From the NCBI GenBank assembly GCA_038250905.1, contig JBBSBV010000020.1, positions 19,562-83,561 of the forward strand: 64,000 nt of DNA, written 5' to 3'. The translations under genes and the position numbers were made by a program. The notes under the pieces were generated by a model. That model saw only the letters and a list, made by a program, of their open reading frames with translations, was not told the origin of the DNA and did no database searches. The stretch comes from JAENVU01 sp038250905 (lineage in GTDB: Bacteria > Actinomycetota > Acidimicrobiia > IMCC26256 > JAENVU01). Below are positions 32,926-40,970 of the stretch, piece after piece; position 1 is the first letter of the stretch; the number at the start of each line of letters is the position of its first letter.

Positions 32926-35211
32926 CTACTGGTGCCGGAGGATGCGGGCGAGTTCGACGTCGAGATCGAATGGCGGCGCCGGACCGACGTTGATCTCGAT
33001 GTCGAGCAGGCTCGCGGGCGCGCTCGCCGGAGGTTCGTAGTCCTCGCTGACCGGGAACGGCCGGCCGTACCCGACGGTGAGGAACGCTCCGTCCGGTGAC
33101 CAGGCGAGCGGGATAGACACGCCGAGATCCGCGGCGCCGATCTCGGCGCCGTCCGCGGTGAGCGAAACGACGACGCGGCCGTCGGTAATGGTCCCCTGCG
33201 CCCCGAGCACCCGCGCGCCCGCGGGGACGCGAGCGGTCGCCACCCGGGCGCCATCGCCTCCGGCGATGCACCAGCGGACCTCGCCGTCGACGAGGTACCA
33301 GGCCCAACCGGAGAGCCAGTCTCCCTGCTCGCACAGGACCGCGCGCCCATCGCCGGGAACGGGGCCGGTGAACGCGGCGAGCATGCGGAACCCGCCGGCG
33401 AGGTTCGGTCCGGCGACCTCGTGAACCTTGTCGCCGGGCCGCAGACGGAAACTCGGCCGGTAGGCGGTCCAGGGAACGTGCAGGTGGGTGATCCGGTTCA
33501 CCGCGCCGTCGTCGAGTGGGAACACGCCGTTGCGCTCCGCCGCCGCGAACCACTGCTCCACCAGCTCCTGCAGCTTCTCGGGCTCCTGCGCCGCGAGGTC
33601 GACCTGCTCGGTCGGATCGACGCGGGTGTCGAACAGCGCCCACTCGTCGGTATCGAAGTCGTGGCTGCCGACGAGCAGGTCGCGTTCGGCTGCGGTCAGC
33701 TGGTTCACGTGGTTGGTGACGGCCTTCCATCCGTCCGCGTACATCGCACGGCTCCCCCAGCACTCGAAGTACTGACTCGTCCGCGGACCCGCGGCCTCCA
33801 CGTCGTCCACCACCTCGCGCAGGCTCGCGCCGTCGAAGGACATCTGCGCGATGCCGTCGAGCTCCTCGGGAAGCGGGATCCCGCACAGATCAAGCACCGT
33901 CGGCAGCACGTCGATCGCGTGGCAGTACTGGTCGCGTAGCAACCCGCCATGCTCGCCGACGCCCGGCCCCGCGAGGACCATCGGACTGCGCACGCCACCC
34001 TCATACGTGTAGCGCTTCCATCGCCGGAACGGCGTGTTCGCCGCGAGCGCCCATCCCCACGGGTAGTGACCGCTCGAGTGGAAGCCGCCGAGGTCGTCGA
34101 GATGGGCCAGGCTGTCCGCGACGTCGTCAGCCGCGTCCGAGATGTAGTGGCCGAGCTGGTTGAACGCGCCGTGAGGCCCGCCCTCGGCCGAGGCGCCGTT
34201 GTCCGAGACCACGACGACGACGGTGTCGTCGAGCTCCCCGGACGCCTCGAGGTGATCGAGCACACGTCCGAGCTGATGGTCCGCGTGGGCGATGAACGCC
34301 GCGCAGACCTCCATCATCCGCGCGTAGAGCCGGCGCCTCTCGGGGTCGATCTGCGACCACGGCTCGACCCACTCCGGCCGCTCCGAAAGCTCGGTGTCGG
34401 GCGGGACGATCCCGAGCGCCTTCTGGCGGTCCAGCGTGGCCTCGCGCCACGCGTCCCACCCGTCGTCGAACCGGCCACGGAACCGATCGATCCACTCCGG
34501 CGGCGCCTGATGCGGCGCGTGGGGCGCACCCGACGCGTACCAGAGCAGGAACGGCCGGTCGGGATGCGACAGCCGCAACTCGCGCAAGTACTCGATGGCC
34601 TGGTCGGCCAGGTCCGCGTCGAGGTGATACCCCTCGGCGGGCGTGCACGGCGGCTCGACGTGGTTCGTGTCCCGCACCAGGTTCGGCGTCCACTGGTTCG
34701 TCTCGCCGTTGAGGAAGCCGTAGTACCGGTCGAACCCGAGGCCGGTCGGCCACATGGCGTACGGGCCGGTCACCCGCTGGTCGCGAGGCACCAGATGCCA
34801 CTTTCCGACACAGAACGTTGCGTAGCCGGAGCCGCGGAGGATCTGCGCGAGCGTCCCTGCCGACCGCGGGAACGTCCCCGAGTACCCCGGGAAGTTCGTC
34901 GACATGTCCGGCAGCATCCCCATGCCGACGCGGTGGTGGTTGCGTCCGGTCAGCAGGCATGCCCGCGTCGGCGAACAGACCGCGGTCGTATGGAAGTTCG
35001 TGAAGCGCACCCCGCGCGCCGCGAGCGCGTCCACGTTCGGCGTCGTGAGGTCGGATCCGTAGCCTCCGAGGTGACCGAACCCGAGGTCGTCGAACACGAC
35101 CACGACCACGTTGGGCGCGCCGCGCGGGAATGGCGGCTCATGGCGCGTTCGCGGGAGCGAGGCCATCGTCGGCGGCGGCATCGGATCGCGCATCCCTGCA
35201 TCATGCGACAT
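32926..35211 (-). CDS. Arylsulfatase (type I, formylglycine-dependent)
   Basis: A 761-residue sulfatase. The metal-binding VFDDLGFGHLG is near residue 35. The modification motif CSPTRACLLTGR (about 75-86) holds the Cys converted to formylglycine. GKWHL and SDNGASAEGG supply further active-site residues. An extended C-terminal beta region (about 560-761) makes it longer than average but similar to large actinobacterial and proteobacterial arylsulfatases. No signal peptide is seen, so it is probably cytoplasmic. ATG 35211 (MSHDAG) is preferred over ATG 35193. No formylglycine-generating enzyme is encoded nearby. It heads an operon with SnoaL-like and phosphotransferase genes. Confidence 0.88.
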   Translation of the reverse strand: MSHDAGMRDPMPPPTMASLPRTRHEPPFPRGAPNVVVVVFDDLGFGHLGGYGSDLTTPNVDALAARGVRFTNFHTTAVCSPTRACLLTGRNHHRVGMGMLPDMSTNFPGYSGTFPRSAGTLAQILRGSGYATFCVGKWHLVPRDQRVTGPYAMWPTGLGFDRYYGFLNGETNQWTPNLVRDTNHVEPPCTPAEGYHLDADLADQAIEYLRELRLSHPDRPFLLWYASGAPHAPHQAPPEWIDRFRGRFDDGWDAWREATLDRQKALGIVPPDTELSERPEWVEPWSQIDPERRRLYARMMEVCAAFIAHADHQLGRVLDHLEASGELDDTVVVVVSDNGASAEGGPHGAFNQLGHYISDAADDVADSLAHLDDLGGFHSSGHYPWGWALAANTPFRRWKRYTYEGGVRSPMVLAGPGVGEHGGLLRDQYCHAIDVLPTVLDLCGIPLPEELDGIAQMSFDGASLREVVDDVEAAGPRTSQYFECWGSRAMYADGWKAVTNHVNQLTAAERDLLVGSHDFDTDEWALFDTRVDPTEQVDLAAQEPEKLQELVEQWFAAAERNGVFPLDDGAVNRITHLHVPWTAYRPSFRLRPGDKVHEVAGPNLAGGFRMLAAFTGPVPGDGRAVLCEQGDWLSGWAWYLVDGEVRWCIAGGDGARVATARVPAGARVLGAQGTITDGRVVVSLTADGAEIGAADLGVSIPLAWSPDGAFLTVGYGRPFPVSEDYEPPASAPASLLDIEINVGPAPPFDLDVELARILRHQ

Positions 35212-35269
35212 TCCCGCCGACCCGAGCCAGAAGACCTCGGTGACCAGTACTCGAGCCGGGGCTCCCTCG

Positions 35270-36334
35270 TCAGGGCCGGATCTCGTAGAACGCGTTGACC
35301 GGATGGTCGATGTCGAGTCGACGGAAGCGACTGAACCCTGCGGCCCGGGCCATCGCTTCGGCCTTCGCCGCAGACAGACCGAGGGTTCCGAGACCGGCAC
35401 CGTCGGGCGCCGACATCGCCGATGACATGCACGACAGGACGCTGATGCCGTACATCAACGACGCCATCGGGTTCTCGGATGCGTTCAGCGCGAACGTGTC
35501 GTGGGCCTTGATGTCGACGAGCAGCCAGGTCCCGTCTGGGGTGATCGCGCGCCGGAGTGTCTTCATGATCTCGAACGGATGGGTCATGTCGTGGATGCAG
35601 TCGAAGGTGGAGATGAACCCGACCGATCCGTCGGTCGGCAGCGGCTCGATCCGCGGGTCGTGGAACGACACGTTGGACACGTCGGACTCCAGGCGCTTCT
35701 CCTCGGCGCGAGCGAGCGCGAACTGGCTGATGTCGTACCCGAGGAACCGGCTGTCCGGGAACGCGCCGGCCATCAGCAACAGGGCTCCGCCGGCGCCGCA
35801 ACCCACATCGGCCACGGTCGTCCCTGCGACGAGCCGTTCGGTGACGCCCTCGAGTGCAGGGAGGACGACCGGCAACAGATTCGTTCGGTTCCACGGCTCG
35901 AACGCGCGCTCGATACCGACCGCGGCTTCCGGACCGTGGCTGTCGTAATCGTGTCCGAGTCCGGTACGGAAGCTCTCCGGCATCGCTCGAAGGCTGTCCA
36001 TCGTGTTCGGGAACCGATGGAACATCCCCATCCCGTACGCCGGATGGTCGGGGGTCGCAAGGACAGCGGCGGCCTCCTCCGAGAGGGAGAAGCGTTCGTC
36101 GTCGTCGCAGCTGATGATGCGCGCGGCAGCCTGGTTGTAGGCCCACTCACGGACCCAGCGTTCGTGGAGGCCGGTGAGCCGGGCGAGCTCGTCGGCGTCG
36201 AGTGGCTGGTCGGCTGCCCGCATCGCCGCGTAGAGACCGAGCTTGTCGCCGAGGTGGATCATCCCGGTGGTCACCGCGCCCTCGAGCTTGGTGAAGACGA
36301 GAAACGAGAACATCTTGAGCTTCTGCTGATCCAC
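35270..36334 (-). CDS. SAM-dependent methyltransferase with winged-helix N-terminus (Rv2258c-like)
   Basis: A 354-residue protein. The N-terminal winged-helix or dimerisation region (residues about 5-90, LTGLHERWVREW) precedes a class I methyltransferase domain with VADVGCGAGGALLLMA (about 172-187) and FDCIHDMTHP. This layout resembles the mycobacterial Rv2258c group, whose substrate is unknown. GTG 36334 is chosen because GGGGAG and AGGGA lie just upstream; an ATG at 36397 is in frame. It ends 58 bases before the sulfatase start and may be in the same transcript. Confidence 0.78.
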   Translation of the reverse strand: MDQQKLKMFSFLVFTKLEGAVTTGMIHLGDKLGLYAAMRAADQPLDADELARLTGLHERWVREWAYNQAAARIISCDDDERFSLSEEAAAVLATPDHPAYGMGMFHRFPNTMDSLRAMPESFRTGLGHDYDSHGPEAAVGIERAFEPWNRTNLLPVVLPALEGVTERLVAGTTVADVGCGAGGALLLMAGAFPDSRFLGYDISQFALARAEEKRLESDVSNVSFHDPRIEPLPTDGSVGFISTFDCIHDMTHPFEIMKTLRRAITPDGTWLLVDIKAHDTFALNASENPMASLMYGISVLSCMSSAMSAPDGAGLGTLGLSAAKAEAMARAAGFSRFRRLDIDHPVNAFYEIRP

Positions 36335-36406
36335 GTCCCTGCTCTCCCCTCGGGCGGCGAGGGCCGACCGCTTGCGAACGTTATCGAGGTCTCGCAACGG
36401 TCGATG

Positions 36407-36592
36407 TCAGGCGCTCGGGTGCTTCGCCGGTTGTCGCCGGCGTCGCCAGCCCCTCGCTGCGGAGACCGAGTCGTCGGCGCCGCATTGGCAGCGTTCGGAA
36501 CGCGGCACGTGGCCGAGGACCTGTTCCACGTGGGCACCGCAGCCCGCCCAGCCCGGCCGACCGCACTTCGAACATTTCGTCTGTCTGCACAT
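36407..36592 (-). CDS. Small Cys-rich zinc-ribbon-like protein under a CstR-type operator
   Basis: A 61-residue protein beginning MCRQTKCSKCGRPGWAGCG, with Cys at 2, 7, 10, 18, 35 and 37 and His at 21 and 28. The C-terminal 23 residues are basic. Short proteins with this start are widespread in actinobacteria without known function. The ATG at 36592 lies inside a perfect ATACCC-N4-GGGTAT palindrome (36591-36606). A longer frame exists to 36661 but it would pass through that operator. The same palindrome type controls CstB and TauE-like genes 2.5 kb away. I infer a role in thiol, persulfide or metal handling. Zinc binding by the Cys pairs is likely. Confidence 0.65.
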   Translation of the reverse strand: MCRQTKCSKCGRPGWAGCGAHVEQVLGHVPRSERCQCGADDSVSAARGWRRRRQPAKHPSA

Positions 36593-36606
36593 ACCCCCCA
36601 GGGTAT
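36591..36606. promoter_or_regulatory. CstR/CsoR-type operator 1 (ATACCC-CCCA-GGGTAT)
   Basis: A perfect 6-4-6 palindrome at the start codon of the 61-residue Cys-rich gene. In the gene's direction the left half forms GATACC, a possible -10, which would make the transcript leaderless. The architecture is identical to the palindromes at 39086-39101 and 40896-40911. Confidence 0.75.
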
Positions 36607-36630
36607 CAGGTGGGCCTCGGTGCGGGCCAC

Positions 36631-37539
36631 TCACCGCGGGACCTCCTCCCGGTCGTCGCACACCGCGTCCCGGATGAAGGACGTCACCGCCGGAGCAGCA
36701 AGGAGGAAGGCATCGAGGGACGCATGGTCCGCCTCGGGCACGATGACCCGTTGGGCGCGACCGTCGGACGCCTGCTCGAGGCGCGTCGCGTCGGTGGGTG
36801 GAACCACGTCGTCGCGTCCGCCGTGGACGAGGAGCACAGGAGCGCGGACACGCGAGATCGTCGAGATCGGAGCGAACACGTCGAACTGCAGGCCGATGGC
36901 GCGCTCGATCTCGCGCAGAATGACGGTGATCACCGGGCCGGGAATGCCGCGGGCGCGCAGGTTGGCCCGCATGAGGGTTCCCGGATGGGCCATCGAGGCG
37001 ATGCTGACCACCGCCGCGACCCCGGGGTCGCGGCTCGCGGCGAGCAAGCTCGCACCGGCACCCACCGAGTGCCCGAGCAGCACGACGCGGGCCGGCTCGA
37101 CCCGTGGGTCATCCCGGAGCCACCGCAGGGCCGCTTCGACGTCCTCCGCGAAGCGCGGCATCGAGGCGAACCCGTCCTCGTCGCTACGTCCGTGACAACG
37201 GGCGTCGAGGAAGAGGGCGTGCGCGCCCGCATCGTGGACCAGCGATGCGACGGGGAGCATCAGACTGGCGGCACTGTTCCAGCCGTGGATGACGAGAACG
37301 GTCGGCCGAGTCCGGTCGGTGCCGGGAGCCGCGACGAACCATGCCTTGAGCGTGCGGTGGTTGGGCCCCTCGATCGTGATGTCTTCCGCGTCCAGCCCGA
37401 GGTCCGACGGTCCGCGCTCGAGACCGACCCGCCGGACCCGGAAGAACCGGGCGAGTACCCGAGGGACGGCCCGGCGCACGGCGGTGACGACGACGGCGAG
37501 CAGCGCGACCCTCGCGAGGAGGCGAACGGTGCGGTTCAC
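36631..37539 (-). CDS. Membrane-anchored alpha/beta hydrolase
   Basis: A 302-residue hydrolase with a hydrophobic N-terminus (residues about 5-30, VRLLARVALLAVVVTAV) that probably anchors it. The fold shows VLVIHGWNS, the nucleophile elbow LGHSVGAGA (Ser about 158), the acid in HGGRDDVVPP and the His in ADHASL. This is the pattern of YqkD/FrsA-like or BAAT-like peptidases and esterases. It is on the minus strand, 76 bases after a methyltransferase gene, and ends 38 bases before the Cys-rich gene, which has its own operator. Confidence 0.8.
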   Translation of the reverse strand: MNRTVRLLARVALLAVVVTAVRRAVPRVLARFFRVRRVGLERGPSDLGLDAEDITIEGPNHRTLKAWFVAAPGTDRTRPTVLVIHGWNSAASLMLPVASLVHDAGAHALFLDARCHGRSDEDGFASMPRFAEDVEAALRWLRDDPRVEPARVVLLGHSVGAGASLLAASRDPGVAAVVSIASMAHPGTLMRANLRARGIPGPVITVILREIERAIGLQFDVFAPISTISRVRAPVLLVHGGRDDVVPPTDATRLEQASDGRAQRVIVPEADHASLDAFLLAAPAVTSFIRDAVCDDREEVPR

Positions 37540-37615
37540 GGCCGTCGTTGCTCGGCTCGGGCGATCGTCTCGATCACCGCGGGGTGCGGGATCTGAACAC
37601 GATCGTCGTGCAGAT

Positions 37616-38233
37616 TCAGGGCGTTGCGCGGTGGGCGCGCACGAGGCAGTCGATGGCCATCACGGTGCCGGCCTCGGTCTCGACCGGCCGCTCGACCCGC
37701 TCCGCACGCTCGACGACGAGATCCCTGACCCCAGATCCGTCGAGATCGCGGCGGACGTGGTCCGGCGTGTAGAGCACGCCGGGATCCCGGGGGCCGCCGA
37801 TGCCGTCGGTCAGGTTGGTGAGGTCGTGTGCGACGACGAGGAGCGTCCCGCCCGGAGCGAGTGCACGCGCGGCCGCCCCCATGGCGGCGCTCCGTTGCAC
37901 CTCGGGAAGCTGGAGGTAGAAGACCACGACGAGGTCGAATGGCGCGGTCGATTCCCAGTTCGTGACGTCGGCGCAGATCCATTCGACGGCGACGTTGTTC
38001 GTCTCGGCGAGCCGCGCCGCTTTTCCCAGCCCGGTCGTGGAGAAGTCGACGCCGGTCGCCTCCCATCCCTGGGTGGCGAGCCACACTGCGTTGCGTCCTT
38101 CTCCGCAGGCGAGGTCGAGCGCCCGGCCGGCGGTCAGCCCCTCGACCTCGGGCGGGAGGAACCGGTTGGGTTGCGTCGACCACACGAACTCGGCGGCGCG
38201 ATATCGCTCGTCCCACGACGCCGCGTCGCTCAT
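37616..38233 (-). CDS. Class I SAM-dependent methyltransferase (TehB/thiopurine-type)
   Basis: A 205-residue methyltransferase. It begins WDERYRAAEFVWSTQPNRFL, an N-terminal pattern of the TehB/thiopurine-type group. The SAM motif is ALDLACGEGRNAVWLA (residues about 38-53), followed by VDFS and CADVTNW. Related enzymes methylate tellurite, selenite, thiols or sulfide. Its position next to the CstR-type regulon makes a sulfur or chalcogen substrate attractive, but that is inference and it has no such operator itself. ATG 38233 (MSDAASW) is preferred to the longer frame. Confidence 0.78.
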   Translation of the reverse strand: MSDAASWDERYRAAEFVWSTQPNRFLPPEVEGLTAGRALDLACGEGRNAVWLATQGWEATGVDFSTTGLGKAARLAETNNVAVEWICADVTNWESTAPFDLVVVFYLQLPEVQRSAAMGAAARALAPGGTLLVVAHDLTNLTDGIGGPRDPGVLYTPDHVRRDLDGSGVRDLVVERAERVERPVETEAGTVMAIDCLVRAHRATP

Positions 38234-38323
38234 GGTCGTGCGCCGGTCTCGCGGGTGTCGCCGGATGCGTTCATCGTTGCCTCCGTGGGTCAAGGGCGTA
38301 GCAATCGGTCGGGGTGTTCTCGT

Positions 38324-39085
38324 TCACCCGAGTTGGCGAACGAGGAAGAAGATCGAGAACACGATCAGCATGACCCCGAACGCGGCCCGCAAGCGCTCGG
38401 CCGAGATTCGTTGCGCGATCCGGGCGCCGACGGCGGCGCCGGGGATCAACCCGGCCGCGAAGCCCCCCGCGACGGTCCAGTCGATGTGGCCGAGTGCCCA
38501 ATGGGTGGCAAGGGTGGGGATGGTGAGGAGTCCCACCACGACCATCGATGTACCGGCCGCCTCGACGGCCGTGAGGCCGAGGACCAGCACGAACACGGGA
38601 ACGAGCAGGAACCCTCCCCCATTCGCGAGCAGCCCGGTCAACAGCCCGACCCCGAAGGATGCTCCGACGACGATCGCGGTGCTGTCGCGCCGGCCCGCGG
38701 CGCGGTGCGCCGCACCGGCGCGGTCGGGCAGGACGAACCGCACCCCGATGCCCAGGAGCAAGAGGCCCGAGACCACGAGCAGGTTCGCGCCGCCGACGAA
38801 GTTCGATGCCAACGCGCCGATCAGAACGCCGGGGACGCCACCGAACACCGCGAGCTTGGCGATCCGGCGGTCGAGGTGGCCCGAGCGGAGGTAGCGACGG
38901 GCACCGACGATGGACGCCGGGATCATCGCCGGAAGCGGCGACGCGACCGCGAGCAGCCCCGGAACGCCGATGAGCGCCAGCACTGGGGTCGCGAACGCGG
39001 AGCCGCCGGCACCGAACATCCCGAAGACGACCCCGACGCCCAGCCCGGCGAACACGTACTGCAGCACTTCCACACCTACCACCAT
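38324..39085 (-). CDS. TauE/SafE-family sulfite/sulfur-anion exporter
   Basis: A 253-residue membrane protein with about seven or eight helices. Repeated GxxxGxxxAxG-type motifs include VVFGMFGAGGSAFATP and LLTGLLANGGGFLLVP, diagnostic of TauE/SafE. Members of the family export sulfite, sulfoacetate or related anions. In Staphylococcus a TauE-type protein is part of the CstR-controlled persulfide detoxification operon, where it probably exports sulfite or thiosulfate. ATG 39085 is next to the palindrome at 39086-39101, which it shares divergently with cstB. A GTG start a few codons downstream is possible. Confidence 0.85.
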   Translation of the reverse strand: MVVGVEVLQYVFAGLGVGVVFGMFGAGGSAFATPVLALIGVPGLLAVASPLPAMIPASIVGARRYLRSGHLDRRIAKLAVFGGVPGVLIGALASNFVGGANLLVVSGLLLLGIGVRFVLPDRAGAAHRAAGRRDSTAIVVGASFGVGLLTGLLANGGGFLLVPVFVLVLGLTAVEAAGTSMVVVGLLTIPTLATHWALGHIDWTVAGGFAAGLIPGAAVGARIAQRISAERLRAAFGVMLIVFSIFFLVRQLG

Positions 39086-39101
39086 ATACCCCCGGGGGTA
39101 C
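39086..39101. promoter_or_regulatory. CstR/CsoR-type operator 2 between TauE-like gene and cstB
   Basis: ATACCC-CCGG-GGGTAC, with a perfect 14-bp inner palindrome TACCCCCGGGGGTA (39087-39100). It is in the 94-base divergent gap, touching the TauE-like start codon, and lies directly upstream of a possible cstB -10 (TAGGCT, 39105-39110). It should repress both genes until a persulfide sensor of the CstR type is modified. Confidence 0.82.
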
Positions 39102-39179
39102 TGCTAGGCTGTTGGTCGTGAAGATGTCTTCCCGTTGGCCCGAGCGATCGGCCCGGCCCGAGCACCGAGGAGGTGCCGC

Positions 39180-40574
39180 ATGATCTTCAAGCAGTACGAG
39201 TTGGGTTGCCTGTCGCTGTTCAGCTACCTGATCGGCGACGAGTCCACCGGGCGAGCCGTCGTCGTCGACCCGCAACGTGATGTGTCGCAGTACCTGGCCG
39301 ACGCGGACGCCTCGGGTCTGCGCATCGAGCGGGTCATCGAGACCCACTTCCATGCCGACTTCCTCTCCGGTCACCTCGAGATCGCCGCCGCGACCGGCGC
39401 CGTCATCTCGTACGGCGACGAAGCCCGCGCCGACTTCCCCATCGACGGACTCGCCCACGGCCAACGCCTCTCGCTCGGCGACGTCACCCTCGAGATCCGT
39501 CACACACCGGGACACACCCCCGAATCGATCTCGATCGTCGTCTGGGAACACGCCGACGACCCGGAACCGTGGGCCGTTCTGACGGGCGACACCCTGTTCA
39601 TCGGCGACGTTGGCCGGCCCGACCTGCTCACCTCGATCGGATGGACCGCCGACGACCTCGCCCGCCGCCTGTTCCGGTCGGTCCACGACCAGCTTCTCAG
39701 CCTCCCCGACCGGACCCGTGTGTTTCCGGCGCACGGCGCGGGCTCGGCGTGTGGCAAGAACCTCTCGACCGCCGTCGAGTCGACGATCGGAGAGCAGCGG
39801 CGCACCAACTACGCCCTCGCGCCGATGACCGAAGACCAGTTCGTCGAGGCCGTCACCCAGGGCCAATCCGTCGCCCCGCTGTACTTCGCCTTCGCCGCCA
39901 ACGCGAACCGCCATGAGCGTGAACTCCTCGACGACGCGCGGGACACTCCCTCGCTCGACGTCGACGACGTGCTCAGTCACCAGGCCGAAGGAGCGGTCGT
40001 GATCGACGGGCGGCCCACGGAACTCTTCGCGTCCGGCCATCTGCGCGGTTCGATCAACGTCGGTCTCGACGGACGCTTTGCCGAATACGCCGGGGACGTA
40101 CTGCGGCCCGGACAAGCAGTCGTCGTCGTCACCGACCCCGGCCGCGAGAACGAAGCGAGAATCCGACTCGCCCGCATCGGATTCGACCACGTCATCGGCG
40201 CGCTCCGCGACATCGAACAAGTCCTCACCGCACGGCCCGAACTCGCCGCCCAGGCCCCTCGGGTCACCGCCGCCGAACTCGATCGGTGGCAGCGAGAGGA
40301 ACCGTCGCTCCAGGTCATCGACGTCCGCAACCCCGCCGAGTGCGCCGACGGAATCATCGAGGGAACGCAGAACCTGCCGCTCCCGACCCTCCTCGACCGG
40401 GTCGACGATCTCGACCCGAGCCGACCGACGGTCGTGTACTGCGCCGGCGGCTATCGCTCCGCCACCGCGGCATCCCTACTGCGATCGATCGGATTCGGAA
40501 CCGTCGCCGACCTGCTGGGCGGCTACGCGGCGACCACTGGTCCACAACTCGCGACGGTCACCGAAGGTCCGTGA
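39180..40574 (+). CDS. cstB: CstB-like persulfide dioxygenase-rhodanese fusion
   Basis: A 464-residue protein with the three-part order of CstB. The N-terminal ETHE1-like metallo-beta-lactamase persulfide dioxygenase (residues about 1-240) has ETHFHADFLSGH and RHTPGHTP. A central rhodanese-like domain (about 265-350) has lost its Cys (VVVVTDPGRENEA). A C-terminal active rhodanese (about 365-460) carries the Cys in VVYCAGGYRS. It oxidises low-molecular-weight persulfides to thiosulfate and sulfite. ATG 39180 has GAGGAGG at 39167-39173. It is divergent from a TauE-type exporter under a CstR-type operator, and a DUF2892 gene of the same regulon converges on it. Confidence 0.9.
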   Translation: MIFKQYELGCLSLFSYLIGDESTGRAVVVDPQRDVSQYLADADASGLRIERVIETHFHADFLSGHLEIAAATGAVISYGDEARADFPIDGLAHGQRLSLGDVTLEIRHTPGHTPESISIVVWEHADDPEPWAVLTGDTLFIGDVGRPDLLTSIGWTADDLARRLFRSVHDQLLSLPDRTRVFPAHGAGSACGKNLSTAVESTIGEQRRTNYALAPMTEDQFVEAVTQGQSVAPLYFAFAANANRHERELLDDARDTPSLDVDDVLSHQAEGAVVIDGRPTELFASGHLRGSINVGLDGRFAEYAGDVLRPGQAVVVVTDPGRENEARIRLARIGFDHVIGALRDIEQVLTARPELAAQAPRVTAAELDRWQREEPSLQVIDVRNPAECADGIIEGTQNLPLPTLLDRVDDLDPSRPTVVYCAGGYRSATAASLLRSIGFGTVADLLGGYAATTGPQLATVTEGP

Positions 40575-40597
40575 CCCAACCTGCGCCGACGGGTCGA

Positions 40598-40816
40598 TCA
40601 GACCGCAGCACCGTGCCGGGCGTTCGTGTGGAGGTGGAACGGCGCGTAGAGCGGACAGAAGCCGACCGCGGCAGTTGCGACCATGACGACCGCGCCCGCG
40701 GTGGCGAGTACACCGACGATGCTGCCGAACCCGACCACGTACGCGAGCACCAAGAGCGCCGGCGCGACGGCCAGGGGCCGGATCAGTCGGTCGGCTGTTC
40801 CCATGTTCTGCCTCAT
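40598..40816 (-). CDS. YgaP-like DUF2892 membrane protein
   Basis: A 72-residue protein beginning MRQNMGTADRLIRPLAV, with two membrane helices (residues about 15-55) and FCPLYAPFHLHT near the end, the DUF2892 pattern. The domain is often fused to or encoded with rhodaneses (as in YgaP) and is linked to export or handling of sulfur products. ATG 40816 has GAGGAGA 7 bases upstream. The frame is open to 40897, where an ATG touches operator 3. It converges with cstB, 23 bases between stops. Confidence 0.78.
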   Translation of the reverse strand: MRQNMGTADRLIRPLAVAPALLVLAYVVGFGSIVGVLATAGAVVMVATAAVGFCPLYAPFHLHTNARHGAAV

Positions 40817-40895
40817 CGCAATTCTCCTCGTCGGGATCTGTTCTGTACGTCCGATGCTGACCGTTCGCCGACTCGGCCGGTAGGGCCGAAGGTCC

Positions 40896-40911
40896 ATACC
40901 CCTCGGGGTAT
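40896..40911. promoter_or_regulatory. CstR/CsoR-type operator 3 (ATACCC-CTCG-GGGTAT)
   Basis: A perfect 6-4-6 palindrome 80 bases upstream of the DUF2892 start. It has the same layout as operators 1 and 2. The sequence is close to the ATACCCCTAGGGGTAT form I recall for CstR sites. It lies about 60 bases beyond the multicopper oxidase stop, so it belongs to the DUF2892 promoter rather than to the copper oxidase. Confidence 0.8.
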
Positions 40912-40970
40912 CGCATCTTCCGGTACGAACCGCCCACGGGTCGCCGCTGCAGCCGGGTGCGGCATGCCGG

